5,835 bases of DNA from Pseudomonadota bacterium. Lineage in GTDB: Bacteria > Pseudomonadota > Alphaproteobacteria > Caulobacterales > Caulobacteraceae. The stretch covers positions 1 to 5,835 of the forward strand of contig JAEYUE010000001.1 of NCBI GenBank assembly GCA_023433655.1, given 5' to 3'. Below the pieces are notes generated by a model. It ran no database searches, was not told where the DNA came from, and saw only the letters and a list, made by a program, of their open reading frames with translations. Positions 1 through 4,978 of the stretch are shown here, in pieces. Positions within the stretch are counted from its first letter, which is position 1. Each line of letters begins with the position of its first letter. The position numbers were made by a program, and so were the translations under genes.

Positions 1-248
1 ACATCCGCGTCAACGCCATCTCGGCCGGGGCCATGCGCACCCTGTCGCTGGCCGGCATCGCCGGCGGCCGCGGCCTGCACTCGAAGAGCGCCCAGTTCTC
101 GATGATCAAGGAAGAGACCTCGATGGAAGGCGTCGCCGGCTGCGCCCTGTGGCTGTGCTCCGACCTCGGCCGCTCGACCACCGGCGAGGTGGTCCACGTC
201 GACGCCGGCTTCCACGCCGTGGGCCTGCCGGACGACCTTGAGGGCTGA
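1..248 (+). CDS. fabI: Enoyl-[acyl-carrier-protein] reductase (NADH), C-terminal part
   Basis: The last 81 codons of a short-chain dehydrogenase/reductase-fold enzyme are present, read in frame from base 3; the 5' part, including the catalytic Tyr/Lys, lies outside the window. FabI reduces trans-2-enoyl-ACP in the last step of each fatty-acid elongation cycle in the cytosol. The fragment opens with the FabI substrate-loop region (IRVNAISAGAMRTLSLAGI). It then shows the helix ending in WLCSDL and the C-terminal TTGEVVHVDAGFHAVG block that closes the nucleotide-binding fold in this family. E. coli FabI has AGPIRT where this one has AGAMRT; I believe alphaproteobacterial FabIs vary here. The TGA stop is only three bases from the stop of the convergent rph gene. 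Other SDR enzymes are less likely because the GEVVHVDAGF ending is typical of FabI. Confidence 0.9.
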   Translation, partial: IRVNAISAGAMRTLSLAGIAGGRGLHSKSAQFSMIKEETSMEGVAGCALWLCSDLGRSTTGEVVHVDAGFHAVGLPDDLEG

Positions 249-251
249 TCC

Positions 252-977
252 CTACCGCCCCAGCGCCCCCCTTTGCATGGCGAACAGTTCGGCGCAGCCG
301 GCCTCGGCCAGCTGGAACAGGCGGTCGAACTCGGCGCGGGTGAAGCCGCGCTTCTCGCCGGTGGCCTGGATCTCGACGATGCCCCCGGCCCCGGTCAGGA
401 CGAAGTTGGAATCGGCCTCGGCGGTGGAATCCTCCTCGTAGTCGAGGTCCAGAACCGGCTGATCGCTGCACACGCCGCACGACACCGCCGCCACCTGGTC
501 GAGGATCGGGTCGGCCTTCAGCACCCCCTCGGCGCGCAGGTAGTCGAGGGCCGAGGCCATGGCCACCCAGGCCCCGGTGATCGCCGCCGTGCGGGTGCCG
601 CCGTCGGCCTGGATGACGTCGCAGTCCAGCACCACCTGACGCTCGCCCAAGGCCTTCAGGTCGACCACCGCCCGCAGGCTGCGGCCGATCAGCCGCTGGA
701 TCTCCTGCGTCCGGCCGGTCTGCTTGCCCGCCGCGGCCTCGCGCCGGCCGCGGGTGTGGGTGGCGCGCGGCAGCATGCCGTATTCCGCCGTCACCCAGCC
801 CTGTCCCTTGCCGCGCATCCAGCCGGGCACGTTCTCCTCGACCGAGGCGGTGACCAGCACCTTCGTGTGCCCGAAGCTGACCAGGCACGACCCCTCGGCG
901 TAGCGGTTGACCCCGGTTTCCAGCGTCACCGCGCGGAGTTGTTCGGGGGCGCGGTCGGAGGGGCGGGCGGTGGTCAT
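252..977 (-). CDS. rph: Ribonuclease PH
   Basis: This 241-residue protein has the usual length for RNase PH, the phosphate-dependent 3'-to-5' exoribonuclease that trims tRNA 3' ends and acts as a homohexamer. Visible family blocks are EYGMLPRATHTR (about 65-76), GRTQEIQRLIGRSLRAVVD (88-106), DCDVIQADGGTRTAAITGA (118-136) and LDLDYEEDSTAEADSNFV (176-193). GGTRTA at 126-131 is the phosphate-binding loop. D177 and D183 keep the six-residue spacing of the metal-binding catalytic aspartates. The ATG at 975-977 is preceded by AAGGA nine bases upstream, which supports this start. The gene is divergent from the acetyltransferase-hrcA-grpE operon and convergent with fabI. I believe rph next to hrcA is a common arrangement in alphaproteobacteria. 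Nothing is missing or truncated. Confidence 0.97.
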   Translation of the reverse strand: MTTARPSDRAPEQLRAVTLETGVNRYAEGSCLVSFGHTKVLVTASVEENVPGWMRGKGQGWVTAEYGMLPRATHTRGRREAAAGKQTGRTQEIQRLIGRSLRAVVDLKALGERQVVLDCDVIQADGGTRTAAITGAWVAMASALDYLRAEGVLKADPILDQVAAVSCGVCSDQPVLDLDYEEDSTAEADSNFVLTGAGGIVEIQATGEKRGFTRAEFDRLFQLAEAGCAELFAMQRGALGR

Positions 978-986
978 GGGTCAGGG

Positions 987-991
987 TCCTT
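987..991 (-). promoter_or_regulatory. Ribosome binding site of rph
   Basis: On the - strand this reads AAGGA, nine bases before the rph ATG. It fixes the rph start and overlaps the TTG-containing -35-like hexamer read on the + strand, so the two divergent genes share these bases. Confidence 0.7.
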
Positions 992-1017
992 GGAAGCGGT
1001 CGCGGGGCTGCTTATCC
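989..1017 (+). promoter_or_regulatory. Possible RpoH (sigma-32)-type promoter of the acetyltransferase-hrcA-grpE operon
   Basis: The + strand shows CTTGGAA at 989-995, a 15-base spacer, and CTTATCC at 1011-1017. This resembles the heat-shock sigma factor consensus (CTTGAA in the -35 region; CYTAT-T in the alphaproteobacterial -10 region). It lies directly in front of a chaperone operon and just outside rph. Transcription would start at about 1023-1025, essentially on the GTG start codon at 1025. The caution is that CTTGG is also the complement of the rph Shine-Dalgarno region, so the -35 match could come from that constraint alone. Confidence 0.5.
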
Positions 1018-1024
1018 TGAAAGC

Positions 1025-1591
1025 GTGAGCCTGTATGCCCCCGCCCCGGAAACGACGACCGCGCCGCGCGTCCGGCTGCGCCCGGCCACGCTGGCCGACG
1101 CCGACCTGCTGGCCGGCTGGGACCGCGAGCCGCACGTCATCGCCTGCTCGACCGACGATCCGGACGCCGACATCGCCTTCGGCGGCATCGACTGGCGCGA
1201 GGAGCTGGCCGACCAGTCCAACATCAGTTTCTACCGCATCGCCGAGGTCGACGGCCGAGCGATCGGGGTGATGCAGATCATCGATCCCCATCTGGAGCCG
1301 ACGCACTACTGGGGCGACATCGAGCCGAATCTGCGGGCCATGGACATCTGGATCGGCCCGCCGGACGCCCTGAACAAGGGGTACGGCACGGAGATGATGA
1401 GCTTGGCCATCGACCAGGCCTTCGCCGATCCGTCGGTGACGGCCATCGTCATCGACCCCCTGAACTCCAACGCCGACGCCCACCGCTTCTACCAGCGGCT
1501 CGGCTTCCGTCCGGTCGGCCGTCGCATGTTCGACGAGGACGACTGCCTCGTGCACCGGCTCGAACGGACGGACTGGGAGGCGCGGTCGTGA
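1025..1591 (+). CDS. GNAT-family N-acetyltransferase, AAC(6')-Ib/IucB-like
   Basis: This 188-residue protein is a complete GCN5-related acetyltransferase that would transfer acetyl from acetyl-CoA to an amine. The N-terminal strand RVRLRPATLADADLL (15-29) is typical. The acetyl-CoA pyrophosphate loop is NKGYGTEM (117-124), and the C-terminal block is DPLNSNADAHRFYQRLGF (144-161). The pattern W96, D107 (in AMDIWIG) and D144 (in IVIDP) lines up by eye with the W103/D115/D152 set I recall for aminoglycoside 6'-N-acetyltransferase Ib, with identical D-to-D spacing of 37. The substrate cannot be read from the sequence: an aminoglycoside, a siderophore precursor or a metabolite are all possible. 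GTG at 1025 is the only usable start; upstream in-frame codons offer none. No good Shine-Dalgarno sequence precedes it. Its TGA overlaps the hrcA start by four bases (GTGA), making it the first gene of the operon. Confidence 0.9.
   Translation: MSLYAPAPETTTAPRVRLRPATLADADLLAGWDREPHVIACSTDDPDADIAFGGIDWREELADQSNISFYRIAEVDGRAIGVMQIIDPHLEPTHYWGDIEPNLRAMDIWIGPPDALNKGYGTEMMSLAIDQAFADPSVTAIVIDPLNSNADAHRFYQRLGFRPVGRRMFDEDDCLVHRLERTDWEARS
1575..1580 (+). promoter_or_regulatory. Ribosome binding site of hrcA, inside the acetyltransferase gene
   Basis: GGGAGG lies seven bases before the GTG at 1588. It is embedded in the last codons of the upstream gene and decides the hrcA start. hrcA can therefore initiate on its own as well as by coupling. 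Confidence 0.75.
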
Positions 1592-2676
1592 GCGGCTTCG
1601 GCGGCGCCCCCTTCGGCGGTCCCTCGCTGAGCCTGCCGGCGCTCGACGAGCGCGCCCGCGACATCTTCCGGCGCATCGTCGAATCCTATCTGCAGACCGG
1701 CGAGCCGGTCGGCTCGCGCACCCTGTCCCTGACCGGCGTGTCGCTGTCGCCGGCCTCGATCCGCAACACCATGCAGGACCTGACCCTGGCCGGCCTGCTG
1801 GCCTCGCCGCACGCCTCGGCCGGGCGCATCCCGACCCACGCGGGCCTGCGCCTGTTCGTCGACGGCCTGCTCGAGATCGGCGACATCTCCCGCGAGGAGC
1901 GGCGCGAGATCGACGCCCGCCTCGCCGGCAGCGGCCGCGGCTTCGACGAGGCCCTGAACGAGGCCTCGACCCTGCTCTCCGGCCTCGCCGGCGGGGCCAG
2001 CATCGTGGCCAGCCCGGTGCGCGACGCCGGGGTCAAGCACGTCGAGTTCGTGGCGCTGGGCCACGACCAGGCGCTGGCGGTGCTGGTCGCCGACGACGGC
2101 ACGGTGGAAAACCGGCTGATGCCGCTGAAGGCCGGCGTCACCCCCTCGACCCTGCAGGAGGCCTCGAACTTCCTCAACGCCCGCCTCAAGGGCCGCCCCC
2201 TGCACGAGGCGCGCACCGAGATGCGCACCGAACTGGACGCCGCCCGCCGCGAACTGGACGCCGCCGCCGCCCGTCTGGTCGAGGACGGCCTCGCCGCCTG
2301 GTCGGGCGGGGCCGGGCGCGAGCGGGCCCTGATCGTGCGCGGCCGCGCCAACCTGCTGCAGGACCGCGAGGCGGTCGAGGATCTGGAGCGCGTCCGCGTC
2401 CTGTTCGACGACCTCGAGCAGAAGGAGCAACTGATCGGCCTGCTCGACGGGGTCTCCACCGCCCAGGGCGTGCGCATCTTCATCGGCGCCGAAACGCGGC
2501 TGTTTTCGCTTTCGGGTTCCGCCGTGATCGCGGCGCCCTATATGACGGGCCGGCAGCGCGTGCTGGGCGCCATCGGCGTCATCGGCCCCGCGCGACTGAA
2601 CTACGCCCGCGTCATCCCGTTGGTGGACTACACCGCGCGGGTGCTGGGCCGGATTCTGGACGGACAAGAGACTTGA
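1588..2676 (+). CDS. hrcA: Heat-inducible transcription repressor HrcA
   Basis: At 362 residues this is slightly long for HrcA, the repressor that binds the CIRCE inverted repeat (typically before groESL) and whose folding depends on GroEL. The N-terminal winged-helix domain spans about 16-95, with the hallmark stretches ERARDIFRRIVESYLQTGEP and ASIRNTMQDLTLAGLL followed by PHASAGRIPTHAGLRLFVD. A central region (about 120-285) holds a charged, Ala-rich helical part with a seven-residue repeat near 215-231. The C-terminal block carries RIFIGAE (296-302), APYMTGRQRVLGAIGVIGP (316-334) and RLNYARVIPLVDYTA (336-350), all diagnostic. The GTG start is supported by GGGAGG seven bases upstream and by family length. 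The gene overlaps its upstream neighbour (GTGA) and grpE (TTGA) by four bases each. No CIRCE element is visible near it, so HrcA autoregulation here is not supported. Confidence 0.97.
   Translation: MSGFGGAPFGGPSLSLPALDERARDIFRRIVESYLQTGEPVGSRTLSLTGVSLSPASIRNTMQDLTLAGLLASPHASAGRIPTHAGLRLFVDGLLEIGDISREERREIDARLAGSGRGFDEALNEASTLLSGLAGGASIVASPVRDAGVKHVEFVALGHDQALAVLVADDGTVENRLMPLKAGVTPSTLQEASNFLNARLKGRPLHEARTEMRTELDAARRELDAAAARLVEDGLAAWSGGAGRERALIVRGRANLLQDREAVEDLERVRVLFDDLEQKEQLIGLLDGVSTAQGVRIFIGAETRLFSLSGSAVIAAPYMTGRQRVLGAIGVIGPARLNYARVIPLVDYTARVLGRILDGQET
2230..2265 (+). repeat. Two 15-bp direct repeats inside hrcA
   Basis: GAACTGGACGCCGCC occurs at 2230-2244 and again at 2251-2265, a period of 21 bases or seven codons. 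It encodes ELDAARR followed by ELDAAAA. The unit matches a helical heptad. Just upstream, GCGCACCGA also occurs twice (2211-2219 and 2224-2232). This looks like a small in-frame internal duplication within the helical region. Confidence 0.8.
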
Positions 2677-3305
2677 GCGACATTCACGACGACACCCCGA
2701 CCTCCGAGGAACTGGCCGCCGACATCGGCGAGACGGAGGGCATGGAAGCGGTCGACGACGGCCTCGGGCCCATCGACGCCCTGATCGCCGAGCGCGACCA
2801 GTGGAAGGACCGCGCCCTGCGCGCCGTGGCCGAGGCGGAGAACACCAAACGCCGGGCGGAACAGCAGAACAACGACGCCCGCGCCTACGCCATCCAGAAA
2901 TTCTCGCGCGACCTGCTGGGCGTGGCCGACACGCTGGAGCGCGCCCTCGCGGTCGAGCTGGCCGGCAGCGAGGACCCCGCCGTGACCAATCTGGTCAGGG
3001 GGCTGGAGCTGACCCACAAGTCGCTGATGCAGGCGTTCGACGCCAACGGCCTGAAGCGCGTCGAGCCGCAGGCCGGCGACGCCTTCGATCCCCACCTCCA
3101 CCAGGCGATGATGGAACAGCCCTCGGACACGGTGCAGGGCGGTCAGGTGATCCAGACCCTCCAGCCCGGCTACGCCCTGTTCGGCCGCACCGTCCGCGCC
3201 GCCATGGTCGTGGTGGCCGCCAAGGGCTCCGGCGCCGCCGCCGGCAATGCGGCCTATGCGAAGGCCGCGGAGGCCGACGGCGGCAATTTCGACGGCAAGG
3301 CGTAA
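2673..3305 (+). CDS. grpE: Nucleotide exchange factor GrpE
   Basis: This 210-residue protein is the ADP/ATP exchange factor and thermosensor for DnaK, acting as a cytosolic homodimer. It has an acidic, disordered N-terminus (1-33). A long coiled-coil helix follows (about 33-70, containing ALIAERDQWKDRALRAVAEAENTKRR). Next come the dimerisation helices (70-125) and the beta-wing (about 126-183), which includes the signature DAFDPHLHQAMMEQ (136-149) and LQPGYALFGRTVRAAMVVVA. The C-terminal tail is Ala/Gly-rich. The chosen start is the TTG at 2673, which overlaps the hrcA stop (TTGA). The next in-frame ATG (2742-2744) would remove most of the acidic leader. The ribosome binding site is weak (GGA eight bases upstream), so coupling to hrcA translation is likely. 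Its partner dnaK lies 1.7 kb downstream on the same strand but in a separate transcription unit. Confidence 0.96.
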   Translation: MSDIHDDTPTSEELAADIGETEGMEAVDDGLGPIDALIAERDQWKDRALRAVAEAENTKRRAEQQNNDARAYAIQKFSRDLLGVADTLERALAVELAGSEDPAVTNLVRGLELTHKSLMQAFDANGLKRVEPQAGDAFDPHLHQAMMEQPSDTVQGGQVIQTLQPGYALFGRTVRAAMVVVAAKGSGAAAGNAAYAKAAEADGGNFDGKA

Positions 3306-3307
3306 GG

Positions 3308-3334
3308 GCTTCCTCTCCGCTCCGGGGAGAAGGC
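3308..3334. terminator. Imperfect hairpin between convergent grpE and the hydrolase gene
   Basis: TCTCC (3314-3318) pairs with GGAGA (3326-3330), and GCTT (3308-3311) with AGGC (3331-3334) allowing one G-T pair. This leaves a two-base bulge and a seven-base loop. It sits in the 36-bp gap between the two convergent stop codons, where a shared terminator would be expected. There is no T-run on either side, so it is at best a weak or factor-assisted terminator. Confidence 0.35.
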
Positions 3335-3341
3335 AGTCGCC

Positions 3342-4244
3342 CTACTTCAGCCGCCGCTCGAACAGCGCCAGCAGCTTGCTCCAACCGTCCGCCGCGTCGC
3401 CGGCGCGGTAGCTGTCGCGGTAGTCGGCGTGGAAGCCGTGCGGCGCGCCGGCGTAGACGTCGATACGGCTGTCGTCCTGGCCGGCGCGCTGCAGGGCCGT
3501 GCGCATGGCCTCGACGCTGTCCAGCGGGATGCCCCGGTCGGCCTCGCCGTACAGGCCCAGCACCGGCGCCTTGAGGTCGTCGGCCAGCTCGACCGGCCAT
3601 GGCCGCCCGGCGGCGATCTGCTCGGGCGTGGCGTTGGCCGGCGGGGCGAGGCGGCCGTACCACGCCACGCCGGCCTCGATGGCCGCGAAGCGCGCCGCCG
3701 CCTGCCACACCACCTTGCCGCCCCAGCAGAACCCGGTGATCCCGACCTTGTCGGCGTTGGCCCACAGCTGCTGGCTGGCCCAGTCCAGGGTGGCGGCGAT
3801 GTCGCCCATGACCTGTTCGTAGCCGGCCCCCGCCACGATCTGCTGGACGCGCTGCATGTCCGCCAGCGGGGCCGGATCCTCGACCCGGACGAAGAAGGCC
3901 GGGGCGATCGCCGCATAGCCCTCGCGCGCCAGCCGGCGGCAGATGTCGCGGATGTATTCGTGGACGCCGAAGATCTCGGACACCACGATCACCACCGGAA
4001 AGGGCCCGTCGCCGTGCGGCCGGGCCACATAGGCCGGCAGGTCGAAGCCGTCCGGAGCCGGATAGCTGACCTCGCCGGCGCTGAGGCCGTCGGCGGGGGT
4101 GCTGATCGGGCTGGCCTGGGCCGCCAGCGCCGCAGGCGCATAGCCGGCGAAGAACAGCCCCCCGAGGCCGCCCGTCGCCAGCGCCCGCCGGCTGAAGCGG
4201 AAGTCGTCGGGCTCGGGCCCTTCGGGGCGGACGAGGTCGGTCAT
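3342..4244 (-). CDS. Dienelactone hydrolase family protein, predicted Tat-exported
   Basis: This 300-residue alpha/beta hydrolase belongs to the carboxymethylenebutenolidase (dienelactone hydrolase) family. The N-terminus carries a twin-arginine signal, with FSRRALA at 17-23, a Gly/Ala/Phe-rich hydrophobic stretch (25-42) and likely cleavage near ALA or AQA (about 41-44). It should therefore act in the periplasm. Catalytic elements are complete: E90 in SEIFGVHEYIRD (the family's regulatory Glu), nucleophile C173 in GFCWGGK, D236 in YGEADRGIP and H269 in GAPHGFHADYR. The substrate is unknown; members hydrolyse lactones or esters, and this one lies in no aromatic-degradation cluster. The ATG at 4242-4244 has GGAG eight bases upstream. 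The gene is convergent with grpE and follows the small secreted-protein gene on the same strand after 84 bases, so the two may be co-transcribed. Confidence 0.93.
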   Translation of the reverse strand: MTDLVRPEGPEPDDFRFSRRALATGGLGGLFFAGYAPAALAAQASPISTPADGLSAGEVSYPAPDGFDLPAYVARPHGDGPFPVVIVVSEIFGVHEYIRDICRRLAREGYAAIAPAFFVRVEDPAPLADMQRVQQIVAGAGYEQVMGDIAATLDWASQQLWANADKVGITGFCWGGKVVWQAAARFAAIEAGVAWYGRLAPPANATPEQIAAGRPWPVELADDLKAPVLGLYGEADRGIPLDSVEAMRTALQRAGQDDSRIDVYAGAPHGFHADYRDSYRAGDAADGWSKLLALFERRLK

Positions 4245-4328
4245 GGCGCGCGCTCCATCTCGGGAAAGCGGGACAGTGGCGCGGCTTCCGCCGGGGGTCG
4301 AGTCACGGGCGAGTGATGGCCCGCCGCC
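4245..4328 (-). other. Intergenic leader before the hydrolase gene
   Basis: This 84-base gap between two same-strand genes contains the hydrolase ribosome binding site (GGAG, read on the - strand). It also holds a perfect 4-bp hairpin, CGGC-GGAA-GCCG, at 4282-4293 with a GNRA-type loop on the - strand, and one GANTC site (GAGTC, 4300-4304). I see no convincing promoter and no T-run terminator, so read-through from the upstream gene is plausible. Confidence 0.5.
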
Positions 4329-4691
4329 TTACCGCGTCAGATAGTAGTCCGCGATCCGGCAGGCGTTGATGTTCTCGCGCACCAGCACCTGGCCGCCCGC
4401 CAGCTCGGCCCTCAGGTCGTAGAGACAGCCGCCCGCGCCGTCGTCGAGGGTCACAGGCACGCTCGCCCCCGTGGCCAGCGGCGTCCCGCCCAGCAGGTCG
4501 CGGCCGAACTCGCCCGTCCGCACGTCGGCGGCCTGCAGCTTCTGCACCGTCGCGCCGGTCTGGTTGTGGATGCGCACCCGGCGGTTCTGGCCGTCCCGCG
4601 ACTGGCCTTCCGCCGTCGCCGCGGCGGACAGGCCCGCCCCGGCCATGACGGCCCCGACGGCGGCGGCGATAAACAGTCTGCGGACGAGCAT
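4329..4691 (-). CDS. Small secreted protein of unknown function
   Basis: This 120-residue protein begins with a Sec-type signal peptide: basic LVRR, a hydrophobic core (about 6-22), and likely cleavage after ATA at about residue 27. The mature part of about 93 residues has the blocks RVRIHNQTG (38-46), FGRDLLGG (62-69), SVPVTLDDGAGGCLYDLRA (77-95) and LVRENINACRIADYYL (103-118). Cys89 and Cys111 could form a disulfide in the periplasm. From memory, short alphaproteobacterial secreted proteins share this layout (N-x-TG, DDG-x-G-x-C-x-[YF]D-[FL][RK]A, then [NI]N-x-C); no function is known to me. A longer reading frame runs upstream to 4835, but the ATG at 4691 is chosen because it opens the signal peptide and follows AGGAGGAGG. 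The gene is divergent from dnaK and may share a transcript with the hydrolase. Confidence 0.85.
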   Translation of the reverse strand: MLVRRLFIAAAVGAVMAGAGLSAAATAEGQSRDGQNRRVRIHNQTGATVQKLQAADVRTGEFGRDLLGGTPLATGASVPVTLDDGAGGCLYDLRAELAGGQVLVRENINACRIADYYLTR

Positions 4692-4695
4692 GGGC

Positions 4696-4704
4696 CCTCC
4701 TCCT
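4696..4704 (-). promoter_or_regulatory. Strong ribosome binding site of the small secreted protein gene
   Basis: Read on the - strand this is AGGAGGAGG, four bases before the ATG at 4691. The upstream AGGAGG within it sits at the ideal seven-base spacing. It is the strongest Shine-Dalgarno sequence in the window. It rules against the longer upstream start. Confidence 0.85.
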
Positions 4705-4734
4705 GGCCGGCGCCCCCACCGGGCCGACGCGATC

Positions 4735-4763
4735 AGTATATGCGCTTGCGCGCTTCGTGACAC
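4735..4763 (-). promoter_or_regulatory. Possible promoter of the small secreted protein gene
   Basis: On the - strand TATACT (4740 down to 4735) is a good -10 hexamer in an otherwise GC-rich stretch. It lies about 44 bases before the start codon. The matching -35 position (GTGTCA, 4763 to 4758, 17-base spacer) is poor. The call rests mainly on the -10 and the location. Confidence 0.35.
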
Positions 4764-4798
4764 ACCTGACGGAGACTGACGCGGAATCGCCGACAGGC

Positions 4799-4826
4799 CT
4801 TGCGGGGCGGGGGGTGTTTCCCATAT
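4799..4826 (+). promoter_or_regulatory. RpoH (sigma-32)-type heat-shock promoter of dnaK
   Basis: CTTGCGG at 4799-4805 is followed, after a 13-base G-rich spacer, by TCCCATAT at 4819-4826. This closely fits the heat-shock promoter consensus CTTGAAA-N11-16-CCCCATNT and lies upstream of a classic RpoH target. Transcription would start near 4832-4835, leaving a leader of about 145 bases. A GANTC site (GAATC, 4784-4788), the CcrM methylation motif in Caulobacterales, lies 10 bases upstream of the -35. Confidence 0.75.
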
Positions 4827-4839
4827 CGGCGACAACCCG

Positions 4840-4875
4840 CCGGAAAACCCCGCATCTCGTGGGGCTTTGCGCCGG
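4840..4875 (+). promoter_or_regulatory. Stem-loop in the dnaK 5' leader
   Basis: CCCCGC (4848-4853) pairs with GTGGGG (4859-4864) around the loop ATCTC. The stem can extend through AAA/TTT past one bulged base, and through CCGG (4840-4843) with CCGG (4872-4875) across a small internal loop. It would fold within the first 50 bases of the predicted dnaK transcript. It lies about 100 bases from the start codon, so it does not itself cover the ribosome binding site. Possible roles are mRNA stabilisation or attenuation. A CCCCCGGGGG palindrome follows at 4898-4907. Confidence 0.5.
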
Positions 4876-4978
4876 AACCGTACAAACGAGACCCTGACCC
4901 CCGGGGGCGGTCATGCGCGGCGCTTGGCTTTGGAAGGCCGCCGCACCGCCCGCCGAACATGGAGTGAAAGACCAACCT

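Noticed and set aside
77..84. GCACTC, half of a CIRCE element, in fabI
   Set aside because: No GAGTGC partner lies at the right distance and it is inside a coding region.
1489..2667. A 392-codon open frame on the - strand covering hrcA
   Set aside because: It is antisense to a clear HrcA. Its His/Gln/Arg/Gly-rich composition is that of a mirror frame in about 70% GC DNA, and it shows no family motif.
4241..4258. A five-codon upstream ORF (ATG GAG CGC GCG CCA TGA, - strand) whose stop overlaps the hydrolase start codon
   Set aside because: Its ATG arises from the GGAG ribosome site of the hydrolase and it has no ribosome site of its own; chance is the simplest reading.
3429..4316. A 295-codon + strand open frame opposite the dienelactone hydrolase gene
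   Set aside because: It is a shadow of the real - strand gene, with repetitive Gly/Arg/His composition and no ribosome site; the opposite strand has a complete catalytic set.
4804..4814. G-quadruplex in the spacer of the dnaK promoter (GGGGCGGGGGG)
   Set aside because: Only two G-runs are present, and the four separated runs needed for an intramolecular quadruplex are lacking.
4692..4835. N-terminal extension of the small secreted protein to 168 residues
   Set aside because: The extension would bury the signal peptide inside the protein. The ATG at 4691 has a near-perfect ribosome site and begins the signal sequence.
4959..4967. A two-codon ATG-GAG-TGA unit just before dnaK
   Set aside because: It arises from the GGAG of the dnaK ribosome site and has no separate initiation signal.
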